23,094 bases of DNA from Ruminococcus sp. UBA7158 (GTDB taxonomy: Bacteria > Bacillota > Clostridia > Oscillospirales > Ruminococcaceae). A program made the position numbers and the translations under genes. Location of the stretch: the NCBI GenBank assembly GCA_002491605.1, contig DKWG01000031.1, positions 1 to 23,094 on the forward strand, given 5' to 3'. Positions 5,419 through 13,792 of this stretch are shown in pieces. Each line of letters starts with the position of its first letter. Position 1 is the first letter of the stretch. The notes beneath the pieces were generated by a model. That model saw only the letters and a list, made by a program, of their open reading frames with translations, searched no databases and was not told the DNA's origin.

Positions 5419-7758
5419 ATGCTTGAATTTAACCGTATTTATGGGAACGAGAATTTTACGGAGAGTGCGCTGTCGGCAATAAGAAAATCGCTTGCCGCAG
5501 CTTCGGATATGGGGCATACCTACGTCGGAACGGAACATATTCTTTTAGGGCTTTTGAGCGAGGAAACAGGTGCGGCGTCTGCCATACTGGAACGCTTCGG
5601 CGTCTGCTACAGCTCTGTATATTCAAAGATGTGCGAAATGATAGGAACAGGCGAACGTTTGACTGTCAGCTCGTCAATGTTTACTCCGGCAGTAAAAAGA
5701 TGTATTCGCCTCGCTAAAAAGACTGCCTGCGACATTTCAAATACCAAGGTGGGAACCGAGCATATTCTTTATGCCGTTTTAAACCAGCAAAACTCAACTG
5801 CAAGGGGAATATTATATGACCTCAACTGCAACATCTCAAAGCTGTTTAACAGCTGCACAGAAGCGGTTGAGAAAAGCACCTTGGCAGGAGACATCAAGGA
5901 ATCGCCAAAGCCGGTCAACCTGGAAAAGTACGGCTTTGATATGGTCGCAAAAGCAAAAAAGGACGGCTTTGACCCCTGCATAATGCGTGAAAACGAGATT
6001 GAGAGGTTAATATCCGTACTCTTAAGGCGGCAGAAAAATAACGCCTGCCTGGTCGGCGAGGCCGGAGTCGGAAAAACGGCTATAGTAGAAGCACTTGCAG
6101 AGAGAATAGCTTCAAAGCGTGTGCCGTCTCTGCTGCAGGATATACGTCTTTATTCCGTGAGCCTTACCCAGCTTCTGGCAGGGGCGAAATACAGAGGTGA
6201 CTTTGAGGAGCGTTTAAAGGCGTGTATAGACGAAGCGAGCGTATCTAAAGACATAATAATGTTTATCGATGAAATCCATATGCTGATAGGTGCAGGCGCA
6301 GCCGAGGGAGCTATAGACGCCGCAAATATATTAAAGCCGATGCTCGCAAGGGGAGAGATACGAGTTATAGGAGCTACGACATTTGACGAATACAGAAAGA
6401 CCATCGAAAAGGATAAGGCGTTAGACAGGCGTTTTTGCACCATAAAGGTCGACGAACCCAATACCTCAGCCGCAGAAGCCATGCTCATGCAGATAAAGGG
6501 CAGGTATTCTCAGCACCATAGAGTGGATATAACTGACGAAGCAGTAAAAGCCGCCGTGTCGCTTTCTCAAAGGTTTTTGACCGACAGATACCTGCCTGAT
6601 AAGGCAATTGACGTTTTGGACGAAGCCTGCTCCTATGTCAAGCTTAAGGCAGATAAGGAAAGCTCAGAGTCTATGCAGCTTTCCGACAGCTTCAACAGCT
6701 ATGTCAGCGGCAAAATATCAAAGGAAAAGTATTTTGCCGAGCTTTCACGCCATGCTTTTCCCGACGAAAACCGCCCGAAGGTGACGGAAGAGGATGTTAT
6801 GTATGCGATATCGCTTCAATCGAGTGTCCCTAAGGCTTGCGATGTCATAGGCGACATTCCAAGGATAAAGAATAGCCTTCTGTCGAAGGTGGTCGGTCAG
6901 GACGAGGCGGTTTTGAGCGTTGTAAATGCGCTTAAACGCTCCTGCTCCGGACTCAGAGACCCAAACAAGCCGATAGTCTCGCTGATGTTTTCAGGACCTA
7001 CCGGCGTCGGAAAAACATCGCTTGCCAATGCTGTAGGTGAAGCGTTGTTCTCTTCAAGTGAGCAAGTGATACGATTTGATATGTCGGAATTTTGCGAGAG
7101 TCACTCGGTTTCAAGGCTTATCGGCTCTCCTCCGGGATACATCGGCTTTGACAACGGCGGCGAGCTGACAGAGAGCGTTAGGAAGAAGCCGTACAGTGTC
7201 GTGCTGTTTGACGAGCTCGAAAAGGCTCACCGTGACGTTTTGGCGATTCTTCTGCAAATCTTAGACAACGGCTTCCTGACAGACACCTCCGGCAGGAAGG
7301 TATCGTTTAAAAACACTATAATAGTAATGACAACTAACGCTGTCGCAAGGGAAGCGTCAACCTGCGGCTTTGCAAGTGACACCGGTGTCAATGAACCGAG
7401 AGCGGCGCTGACGAAAAGCTTTTCGTCTGAGCTTATGAACAGAATCGACGCAGTTTGCGCATTTCACAGCCTTTCACTTGATTCCTGCAAGAGCATTGCT
7501 ATGGGTTATTTAAATGATATAAGACGCAGAGCGCAGAGCGCAGGCGTAAGCGTCAGCTTTTCAGACGAGGTGATACAGTATGTCGTTGAGCTTTCAAACA
7601 CTAAGCAGTTCGGCGCAAGGGAGATAAAAAGAGTTATAACAAGGGAAGTAGAGGATAGATTGGCTGATTTCATGCTTGAAAAGAGCGAAAGAGAAATTTT
7701 ATGCGTTGTTTCCAAAAACTCTGTCGTATTTAAGAGCAGTCAGGCGATATCGGCGTGA
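5419..7758 (+). CDS. clpC: ClpC-type AAA+ unfoldase of the Clp protease
   Basis: This is a 779-residue Hsp100/Clp ATPase that unfolds proteins, normally for ClpP. Two Clp_N repeats occupy about 3-65 and 80-145. The first AAA+ module has Walker A GEAGVGKT (213-220) and Walker B MFIDEIH. The second has GPTGVGKT (526-533), VVLFDELEKAH (594-604) and sensor-2 GARE (732-735). CGF at 649-651 sits where ClpC proteins carry the VGF/LGF tripeptide of the ClpP-docking loop. The region between the modules, about 405-465, is shorter than the B. subtilis ClpC middle domain and lacks the usual coiled-coil/UVR sequence. SLQSSVP replaces the usual S.WTG.P.. motif near 465-471. There is no ctsR-mcsA-mcsB upstream; the gene stands alone. 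The ATG is preceded by GCGAGGAC. Identity as a Clp ATPase is firm; ClpC versus a divergent paralogue is less so. Confidence 0.9.
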   Translation: MLEFNRIYGNENFTESALSAIRKSLAAASDMGHTYVGTEHILLGLLSEETGAASAILERFGVCYSSVYSKMCEMIGTGERLTVSSSMFTPAVKRCIRLAKKTACDISNTKVGTEHILYAVLNQQNSTARGILYDLNCNISKLFNSCTEAVEKSTLAGDIKESPKPVNLEKYGFDMVAKAKKDGFDPCIMRENEIERLISVLLRRQKNNACLVGEAGVGKTAIVEALAERIASKRVPSLLQDIRLYSVSLTQLLAGAKYRGDFEERLKACIDEASVSKDIIMFIDEIHMLIGAGAAEGAIDAANILKPMLARGEIRVIGATTFDEYRKTIEKDKALDRRFCTIKVDEPNTSAAEAMLMQIKGRYSQHHRVDITDEAVKAAVSLSQRFLTDRYLPDKAIDVLDEACSYVKLKADKESSESMQLSDSFNSYVSGKISKEKYFAELSRHAFPDENRPKVTEEDVMYAISLQSSVPKACDVIGDIPRIKNSLLSKVVGQDEAVLSVVNALKRSCSGLRDPNKPIVSLMFSGPTGVGKTSLANAVGEALFSSSEQVIRFDMSEFCESHSVSRLIGSPPGYIGFDNGGELTESVRKKPYSVVLFDELEKAHRDVLAILLQILDNGFLTDTSGRKVSFKNTIIVMTTNAVAREASTCGFASDTGVNEPRAALTKSFSSELMNRIDAVCAFHSLSLDSCKSIAMGYLNDIRRRAQSAGVSVSFSDEVIQYVVELSNTKQFGAREIKRVITREVEDRLADFMLEKSEREILCVVSKNSVVFKSSQAISA

Positions 7759-7773
7759 GTATTCAATAAATGA

Positions 7774-7817
7774 AACAGCTGCGGCATTGCACATATTTTG
7801 TGAATGCCGCAGCTGTT
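7774..7817. terminator. Bidirectional terminator-like hairpin between clpC and radA
   Basis: AACAGCTGCGGCATT (7774-7788) and AATGCCGCAGCTGTT (7803-7817) form a perfect 15-base-pair stem around a 14-base loop. It lies between the convergent stops of clpC (7758) and radA (7831). Neither side has a long T-run, but the position and stability argue for transcription termination in both directions. Confidence 0.8.
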
Positions 7818-7830
7818 AATAGTTTGCCGT

Positions 7831-9201
7831 TCAATTGAGAGCTTCAAAAGCCTGCTTGAGATTGTATGCGCCTACAATTTCCATTGTCGTCTTTATTCTC
7901 AGGCTTCGCAAAGCGTGTTTTGGGATGATACATTTTCTGAAGCCCAAGCGCTCTGCCTCCTGAATCCTTTGGTCGAGATGAGCTACGCTTCTTAATTCGC
8001 CGCCCAAGCCAAGCTCGGCGAAGGCTATAACGTCCTCGCTTATCGGCTTGTCTTTTAACGATGAGTACAGCGCCATTGCGACTGCTAAATCGCAGGCAGG
8101 CTCCATGAGCCTAAGACCGCCGACTATATTCGTGTAGACGTCCAGATTGCCGAAATAATATCCCATTCTCTTTTCCAACACCGCTATAATAAGCAGCAGA
8201 CGGTTGTAGTCGAAGCCGGTTGCAATTCTTCTCGGCGCCTGCATATTGCTCTTGGTGACGAGCGCCTGAACCTCTGCCAATATCGGACGTGAGCCTTCCA
8301 TTGCGCAGGCTACGCAGCAGCCCGAAACTCCGGTCGGTCTGCCGGAAAGAAGCATTTCCGACGGATTTTCAACCTCGCACAGCCCACTGTCCAGCATTTC
8401 AAACACGCCGATTTCGTTAGTAGAACCGAAACGGTTTTTAGCAGCTCTTAAAATCCTATAAGAGAGATTTCGCTCTCCTTCAAAGTACAAAACAGCGTCG
8501 ACAATGTGTTCCATTACCTTAGGACCTGCAATAGCTCCGTCCTTGTTGACGTGTCCGACTATGAAGAAGGGGATTTCTTCGTTCTTAGCTGTCCTCATAA
8601 AAAGACCTGTGCACTCCCTGACCTGAGTAATAGAGCCGGGGGTTGAGTTTATTTCCTTTACGGACATTGTCTGTATTGAGTCTATGATGACGATATCGGG
8701 CTTGTTTGCGCTGACTGTTTCGCAAATCGAGCCGGCGTCCGATTCGGCTAAAAGATAAAGATTCTCGCTCTTAACTCCGAGCCTGTCTGCTCTTAACTTT
8801 ATCTGCCTTACCGATTCCTCGCCCGAAACATAGAGTATTTCCTTGCTTTGACCTAAATACTCGCATATTTGAAGCAAAAGAGTTGACTTTCCGATGCCGG
8901 GCTCGCCGCCGAGCAGCACAATAGAGCCTTTTACAAGTCCGCCTCCCAGAACTCTGTCCAGCTCTGAGATGCCGGTTATGTATCTTGTTTCGTCGCATTT
9001 TGAGTTCGCCTCGGATAGGGGAATTATTTTTTCGGCAAGGTCGACGCCTGAACGTGTTGACGAGATGTTTGCCTTTGTCTGCGGCACAATTTCAATCTCC
9101 TCAAGCGAATTCCAAGCTCCGCAGCTTTGACACTTGCCGTTCCATCTCGGAGTCTGCGCTCCGCATTCACGGCAGACGTATGCACTTTTAACCTTTGGCA
9201 T
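7831..9201 (-). CDS. radA: DNA repair protein RadA (Sms)
   Basis: RadA/Sms is a RecA-related hexameric ATPase that extends recombination intermediates by driving branch migration. All diagnostic parts are present in 456 residues: an N-terminal C4 zinc finger (C10, C13, C24, C27), Walker A GEPGIGKST (99-107), Walker B VIIDSIQT (171-178), the RadA-specific KNRFG motif (255-259), and a Lon-protease-like C-terminal domain (about 285-456). The length is standard. A Shine-Dalgarno AAGGAAG lies about 11 bases before the ATG at 9201. The gene follows cwlD by 27 bases on the same strand and probably shares its transcript. In many Firmicutes radA lies downstream of clpC in the same direction; here the two are neighbours but convergent. 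Confidence 0.97.
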   Translation of the reverse strand: MPKVKSAYVCRECGAQTPRWNGKCQSCGAWNSLEEIEIVPQTKANISSTRSGVDLAEKIIPLSEANSKCDETRYITGISELDRVLGGGLVKGSIVLLGGEPGIGKSTLLLQICEYLGQSKEILYVSGEESVRQIKLRADRLGVKSENLYLLAESDAGSICETVSANKPDIVIIDSIQTMSVKEINSTPGSITQVRECTGLFMRTAKNEEIPFFIVGHVNKDGAIAGPKVMEHIVDAVLYFEGERNLSYRILRAAKNRFGSTNEIGVFEMLDSGLCEVENPSEMLLSGRPTGVSGCCVACAMEGSRPILAEVQALVTKSNMQAPRRIATGFDYNRLLLIIAVLEKRMGYYFGNLDVYTNIVGGLRLMEPACDLAVAMALYSSLKDKPISEDVIAFAELGLGGELRSVAHLDQRIQEAERLGFRKCIIPKHALRSLRIKTTMEIVGAYNLKQAFEALN

Positions 9202-9228
9202 AGTATTTTAACTTCCTTTTGATTAGCT

Positions 9229-9960
9229 TTAAATGTTGTTTATGCTCAGCATATACTCACAGATTCCGGCGAAAATTGCAAATGCCACTTGGCTTTGATA
9301 CTCCTCGCTCTCGAGCTTGTCGGCTTCGGCTTGATTTGAAAGGAAACCGCACTCAGCCATAACAGCCGGACACTTTGCAAAGTGAAGAAGATATATTTCG
9401 TCTCCGACAGGCTTGATCTCACGTTCGTTTTCCGGCTGAAGTCTTGAAGCAAAGCTCCTTTGCAGAATTGAAGCAAGACGTTCACTGTCGGCGCTGCCCT
9501 CGGGGTAGAACATCTGAGCACCGTAGTACTTTGAGTCGGTAAATTGATTTTGGTGAATAGAGACGAAAACGGCGTTTTCAGTCGAGTTTATAATCTTAAG
9601 TCTGTTTTCCATGTCGGACTTTTTTTGCTTTCCGAGTCCTGTTATTCCTATGTCGTGAATCGACTTGTCGGTGTCCCTTGTGACTACAGTGTCAAAGCCT
9701 GCGCAATTGAGCATCTGGCGAAGCTTTAACATAATACTCAGGTTGATGTCCTTTTCCTCTGCGCCGTTTATACTGACGCATCCGCTGTCGATTCCGCCGT
9801 GACCTGCGTCTAATATAACTATCGGGAGAGCAGACTGAGCGTCAGTCGGGATGACGGGGATCGGCTCTTTAGCTGTGCTTATAAATCCGAATACCAAAAG
9901 GTAGGCGCACAAAAGCACAATAAGTGCGCCTACACGATTTACCCAAAGCTTTTTTAACAT
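9229..9960 (-). CDS. cwlD: N-acetylmuramoyl-L-alanine amidase, CwlD-like
   Basis: This is a zinc-dependent Amidase_3 enzyme that cleaves the bond between MurNAc and the stem peptide. The 243-residue size, an N-terminal membrane anchor/signal (about 9-28) and the lack of extra wall-binding domains fit CwlD, which acts with PdaA to make muramic-lactam in the spore cortex. Zinc ligands are visible as H54 (in DAGHGG), E69 and H136 (VSIHQN); the catalytic glutamate is E203 (MAECGFLSN). GGAGGT lies seven bases before the ATG at 9960. A sigma-E-like promoter lies immediately upstream, which supports the sporulation assignment over a general wall amidase. radA follows. Confidence 0.85.
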   Translation of the reverse strand: MLKKLWVNRVGALIVLLCAYLLVFGFISTAKEPIPVIPTDAQSALPIVILDAGHGGIDSGCVSINGAEEKDINLSIMLKLRQMLNCAGFDTVVTRDTDKSIHDIGITGLGKQKKSDMENRLKIINSTENAVFVSIHQNQFTDSKYYGAQMFYPEGSADSERLASILQRSFASRLQPENEREIKPVGDEIYLLHFAKCPAVMAECGFLSNQAEADKLESEEYQSQVAFAIFAGICEYMLSINNI

Positions 9961-9990
9961 ATTAAAGACCTCCGAAATCTGTTTTGTACA

Positions 9991-10019
9991 AACTTATGAG
10001 GTTGTCTTATGAAATATGC
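9991..10019 (-). promoter_or_regulatory. Sigma-E-like (mother-cell) promoter for cwlD-radA
   Basis: On the minus strand GCATATT (10019-10013) is followed after 14 bases by CATAAGTT (9998-9991). The -35 agrees fully with the sigma-E pattern (K/M then ATATT). The -10 keeps CATA and the final T of CATACAMT. Transcription would start near 9984, only some 24 bases before the ATG, enough to include the ribosome binding site. cwlD of B. subtilis is expressed in sporulation under sigma-E and sigma-G control, which makes the match plausible; it is still a motif call. Confidence 0.5.
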
Positions 10020-10048
10020 CTTTAGCATGGGATAAGTTCAGCGATGCA

Positions 10049-10633
10049 CTATCTTCTGTTGCCGTACAAAAATCTTTCCTTGACGTCTATCTTGTCATAG
10101 CCGATTTTAAAGGAGATGTATGTTGTAGCGACGAAAATAAGCGGCAGTATAGTGATTATAACCATGCCGACAGCAGGCACGTCCTTTGCGGCGACTGCTA
10201 CAGATTCGACAACGCCGTTGACGTTTACCGCCTTGTTCGGAGCGAAAAGATATGTTATCGGCATGAAATAAAATGTAAGAGTTTTATATATGGGGTAAAA
10301 ATCATAGCTTATAACGCCGAATTTTGACAAATAAAGTATGACAACATATATATAATTTATAGCAGTCGGCACAAGTCCGAGCCATATGCCGAAATTAGAG
10401 TTGACAACGTTTTGATTGCGCTCGTCGATGCTTCTCATGCGTGTTGCAAGCTTAAGTGAAAAGTCGCCGTAGATGCAGATGCAGGCGCCTATAGAGCATA
10501 TTCCGAATACTAAGCACATGGCAGGACCCATTTTTTGATATGTCATCGGGAAGAAGAATACTATAACAAATGATGCCAGCCAGCACACGAATAAAAACAG
10601 TCCCGATTTTAAAAGCTGTAACGGTTTATTCAT
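10049..10633 (-). CDS. Hypothetical membrane protein with five predicted helices
   Basis: I do not recognise this 194-residue protein. Hydrophobic segments lie at about 8-30, 36-56, 82-103, 114-131 and 154-176. A basic loop KLATRMRSIDERNQ lies around 61-74 and the tail is charged (KIDVKERFLYGNRR). No enzyme motif is seen. The ATG at 10633 is supported by AAGGAAC upstream and by a promoter at 10667-10695. The last helix followed by a basic IS-K-I-type tail resembles the end of the membrane protein at 3958-4488, so the two might be distant paralogues. It ends 88 bases before cwlD, which seems to have its own promoter in that gap. Confidence 0.75.
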   Translation of the reverse strand: MNKPLQLLKSGLFLFVCWLASFVIVFFFPMTYQKMGPAMCLVFGICSIGACICIYGDFSLKLATRMRSIDERNQNVVNSNFGIWLGLVPTAINYIYVVILYLSKFGVISYDFYPIYKTLTFYFMPITYLFAPNKAVNVNGVVESVAVAAKDVPAVGMVIITILPLIFVATTYISFKIGYDKIDVKERFLYGNRR

Positions 10634-10666
10634 AATTAAAAAGTTCCTTTCTGATTAGATATACTG

Positions 10667-10695
10667 ATTATATACCATTCCTCAAAAAAACACAA
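10667..10695 (-). promoter_or_regulatory. Sigma-A type promoter for the 10049-10633 membrane protein gene
   Basis: On the minus strand TTGTGT (10695-10690) and a perfect TATAAT (10672-10667) are 17 bases apart. The transcript would start near 10660 with a leader of about 27 bases that contains the ribosome binding site. Confidence 0.65.
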
Positions 10696-10834
10696 CTCAT
10701 TTTTACATATGAAAGCTTATATGAGGGTGATTTTGAGCGTTTATTAAAATATGTGCCCGGTAAGACGTATTAATCGTATGCTTTGCGGAAAACTATTGAA
10801 GGCTTATTAATTTGGTCTGAAAGGAAGAAGCAAT

Positions 10835-11005
10835 ATGTCTAAAAAGGATAAGGTAAAAATTTATCGTCCGAAGAATGAAATTGTCTCGGAGTGGGAGACA
10901 AATGTCATAGTCGACAATTTTACAGACGACAACGGAAGAGTTTACAACCGTTCAGAGGAAAACATTCTGCTTTCTAAAAAGGAAGTCGACGACAATCACA
11001 AATGA
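10835..11005 (+). CDS. Small charged protein, 56 residues, unknown function
   Basis: An ATG preceded by AAAGGAAG opens a 56-codon frame to TGA 11003-11005. The protein is very hydrophilic, begins MSKKDKVKIYRPKNE and ends KKEVDDNHK. It has one aromatic-containing stretch in the middle (SEWETNVIVDNF) and no cysteine or membrane segment. It is not a reading frame antisense to any other gene, and its codon choice looks like that of its neighbours. I see no clear promoter in the 200 bases upstream and no hairpin after the stop. I do not know a family for it. It reads like a real cytoplasmic small protein, but that judgement rests on ribosome binding site and composition. Confidence 0.6.
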   Translation: MSKKDKVKIYRPKNEIVSEWETNVIVDNFTDDNGRVYNRSEENILLSKKEVDDNHK

Positions 11006-11068
11006 TATGACAGTTACACTTGATGTTTTATAATCGCACTGATTTGCCGAAAACTGCTCTTAATTTTC

Positions 11069-11097
11069 TTGCAAACTTCACCTGATAGTAGTATAAT
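11069..11097 (+). promoter_or_regulatory. Sigma-A type promoter for the recD2-mreB-spoIIR-addBA gene block
   Basis: TTGCAA (11069-11074) and a perfect TATAAT (11092-11097) are 17 bases apart. The start of transcription would be near 11104, about 74 bases before the ATG at 11178. Gaps between the following genes are short and without terminators up to addA, so this may drive the whole block. Confidence 0.7.
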
Positions 11098-11177
11098 GTA
11101 AAAGAATATTTTATGAACACAGCTTTATGAATCGGAATAAAATGATATATAATCTTTTATTTCGAGGAGGAGCTGTA

Positions 11178-11492
11178 ATGACTAAAATAATGTGCTTAGA
11201 GCTGATAATAACATTTGCGATAGTGATTGGAACTCTTTTTGCAATTGCTATAATCAGGTTCTTGATCAAAAAGGCAGACTGCCGCACCCTAAAGCCGCCG
11301 CTGGAGCTGAGACTTTATTACGACTCCGACAGCGAGTGCTTTGAAGTCCTTCTTCAAAGGCTCATAAACAGCGGTGCTGTCAGGCAGTATGACGTCAGCA
11401 TATCTGTTGTCGACCTTGAAAAGAGCAAGGACAGCGAGATGTGGCTCAGAAAGCTTGAGAAAAAGCTCGGGTGCAGGATGGAAATACTATAA
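11178..11492 (+). CDS. Single-helix membrane protein of unknown function, 104 residues
   Basis: The ATG at 11178 is chosen because CGAGGAGG precedes it at the right distance; an in-frame ATG at 11127 lacks such a site. Residues 6-30 form one hydrophobic helix. Residues 35-104 make a soluble domain of mixed charge (ELRLYYDSDSECFEVLLQRL onward) that would lie in the cytoplasm if the positive RFLIKK after the helix marks the inner side. No known motif is seen. The gene is the first of the recD2-addA block; its stop lies a few bases before the recD2 start, which suggests translational coupling. Small leader proteins of this kind are common in Clostridia and poorly characterised. Confidence 0.7.
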   Translation: MTKIMCLELIITFAIVIGTLFAIAIIRFLIKKADCRTLKPPLELRLYYDSDSECFEVLLQRLINSGAVRQYDVSISVVDLEKSKDSEMWLRKLEKKLGCRMEIL

Positions 11493-11502
11493 GGAAATGA
11501 AG

Positions 11503-13758
11503 GTGGCGAAAACGGCAGTCGAGACTAAAATGACGACGATAAGCGGCACAGTTGACAGTGTGACCTACAGAAACGACGACAACGGCTTTGCGGTCGCCGT
11601 TCTTGACTATGAGGGTTCGCCGCTGACAATTGTCGGGTCGATGGGAAATGTCGAGGAGGGGGAGGAGCTTGAGCTTACAGGCTCCTTCGGAACCCACCCC
11701 AAGTTCGGCAATCAGTTTAAGGTTGAGGCGTGCGTCAGACGGCTTCCCGTTAAAGCCGCGGCAATACAAAGATATCTTGCAGGCGGAGTTGTTAAAGGAA
11801 TAGGACCCGTTATTGCAAGAAAACTGGTTAAAGCCTTCGGAGACGAAACGCTTGAGATTCTTGAAAGGCAGCCGGAAAGATTGAGCGAGGTGGACGGAAT
11901 AACACCTACCAAGGCTCAAGCCTTTTCTGATGAGTTCAACAGAGTTATGGGCTTTCGATCAATTTTAAGCTACTTCGCAAGCTGCAATATTCCGGCTGTA
12001 TACGGCGTCAGGACATGGCGCAAATACGGTGTAAAGGCACTGGACTTGATAGATGAGAATCCGTATATTCTTTGTTCGGTCGGCATAGAGCTGTCTTTTG
12101 TGAGGGCGGAGGAGATTGCCCGAGAAAAAGGAGTACCGCCTGACAGCTACAACAGAATTTCCGCCGGAATAAGATATATCCTGACCGAAAACTCATTTGC
12201 AGGTCATACCTGTCTTCCCAAGGACAGGCTTGTTGAAACGGCTGTTAAGCTTCTTAAAACAGATTCTGACATCATAGAAAGAACCGTGACTCAGGATGTA
12301 TCCGATGAGATTTTGTACATATATATAAAAGATGAGCGACCGTATGTTATGCTCAAAGAGTATTTTACCGCTGAGGATTATATTTCACGCCGTCTTGCGA
12401 TAATGAATTCCTTGGCATATGACACAGGCATCAATTACGACGAGGTTATCGATATAGCCGAGGAAGAAAACAATATTGTCTACGAGGAAAAGCAGCGTGC
12501 GGCGATAAATGCGGCTTTGTCAAAGGGCTTCATGGTTCTCACCGGAGGTCCAGGAACAGGTAAAACAACAACTCTCAACGCTATTATTTCACTTTTGGAG
12601 CAGCAGGGCTTAAAGGTTATGATATGCGCCCCTACCGGACGTGCGGCTAAAAGAGTATCCGACCTTACCGGCTATGACGCAAAGACAATTCACCGCCTTT
12701 TGGGCGTCAAGCCGGGTTCTGATGAGTATTTGGCGTTTGAACACAATGAAAACAATCCTCTCGACTGTGACGCCGTTGTAATAGACGAAATGTCGATGGT
12801 CGACACGCTGCTGTTTGAATCCCTTTTGAGGGCGTTGAGCATCAACTGCAAGCTCATAATGGTGGGGGACAGCGATCAGCTTCCTTCTGTGGGCGCAGGA
12901 AACGTTTTGCACGACATTATTAAGAGCAGGACAGTTCCGGTTATAGCCCTGACAGAGGTGTTCAGGCAGGCTCAGACCAGTGCAATAATTACCAACGCAC
13001 ATAAAATCGTCAGGGGCGAAATGCCTGACTTGAAGGAGACGACAAAGGATTTCTTCTTCATGCAAAGGCTCGATTTTGAATCGTGCGCAGCGCTGACAGT
13101 CGATCTGTGCCTGAACAGGCTTCCGAAGGCTTTCGGATATTCGCCGACTGCGGATATTCAGATTCTTTCTCCGACGAGAAAGGGACCTTTAGGAACCGTT
13201 GAGCTTAACAAGCGATTGCAGGCTGAGATTAATCCTGCTCACAGGGACAAGTCTGAGATAAAAACCCTGACGTACACCTTTAGAGTAGGCGACAAGGTCA
13301 TGCAGATTAAAAATGACTACGACCTCGAATGGACAAAGGACGATGAAAAGGGCACGGGAATATTCAACGGAGACATCGGCATTATCCTAAAGCTGAACAG
13401 GATTTTGGGGACTATGGAGATTGATTTTGAAGGGCGCATCTGCTCCTACGGCACACAAAGCTTAGACAACCTTGAGCTTGCATATGCCGCAACAGTGCAT
13501 AAAAGTCAGGGCAGCGAGTTTGATGCCGTTATCATTCCCGTTCTCGGCGGATACGATATGCTGTACTTCAGAAATCTTTTGTACACAGCCGTCACAAGAG
13601 CTAAAAAGCTTCTGGTAATCGTCGGCTCAGCAAAACGGCTTGAATTTATGATTAACAACAACAGAAAAATGAATCGCTATACCTGCCTTTGCTCTATGAT
13701 GCGTGAAGACAGCTTTTCACGGGACGAAATGCCTGCCGAGACAAGTGAAATTATTTGA
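11503..13758 (+). CDS. recD2: RecD2-type ATP-dependent 5'-3' DNA helicase
   Basis: RecD2 is a superfamily-1B helicase found in bacteria without RecBCD, acting in replication-fork repair and recombination. Seen here: an N-terminal OB-like region, a helix-hairpin-helix segment around GIGPVIARKL (about 100-109), Walker A TGGPGTGKTTT (347-357), motif II DEMSMVD (428-434), motif III GDSDQLPSVGAG (455-466), the VHKSQGSEFD motif near 664 and motif VI LLYTAVTRAKK near 690. Start choice: GTG at 11503 has AAGGA seven bases before it; ATG 11497 overlaps that site too closely; ATG 11530 aligns best with the start of family members but lacks a ribosome binding site. The product is about 751 residues, normal for the family. 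The preceding gene ends at 11492. Confidence 0.95.
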   Translation: MAKTAVETKMTTISGTVDSVTYRNDDNGFAVAVLDYEGSPLTIVGSMGNVEEGEELELTGSFGTHPKFGNQFKVEACVRRLPVKAAAIQRYLAGGVVKGIGPVIARKLVKAFGDETLEILERQPERLSEVDGITPTKAQAFSDEFNRVMGFRSILSYFASCNIPAVYGVRTWRKYGVKALDLIDENPYILCSVGIELSFVRAEEIAREKGVPPDSYNRISAGIRYILTENSFAGHTCLPKDRLVETAVKLLKTDSDIIERTVTQDVSDEILYIYIKDERPYVMLKEYFTAEDYISRRLAIMNSLAYDTGINYDEVIDIAEEENNIVYEEKQRAAINAALSKGFMVLTGGPGTGKTTTLNAIISLLEQQGLKVMICAPTGRAAKRVSDLTGYDAKTIHRLLGVKPGSDEYLAFEHNENNPLDCDAVVIDEMSMVDTLLFESLLRALSINCKLIMVGDSDQLPSVGAGNVLHDIIKSRTVPVIALTEVFRQAQTSAIITNAHKIVRGEMPDLKETTKDFFFMQRLDFESCAALTVDLCLNRLPKAFGYSPTADIQILSPTRKGPLGTVELNKRLQAEINPAHRDKSEIKTLTYTFRVGDKVMQIKNDYDLEWTKDDEKGTGIFNGDIGIILKLNRILGTMEIDFEGRICSYGTQSLDNLELAYAATVHKSQGSEFDAVIIPVLGGYDMLYFRNLLYTAVTRAKKLLVIVGSAKRLEFMINNNRKMNRYTCLCSMMREDSFSRDEMPAETSEII

Positions 13759-13792
13759 GCAGAGCGGTAAAAATGAAAGGAGTGAGCTTTAA

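Noticed and set aside
11374..11502. An N-terminal extension of RecD2 from 11374
   Set aside because: It would overlap the preceding gene by more than 110 bases, has no ribosome binding site, and lies before the point where RecD2 proteins normally begin.
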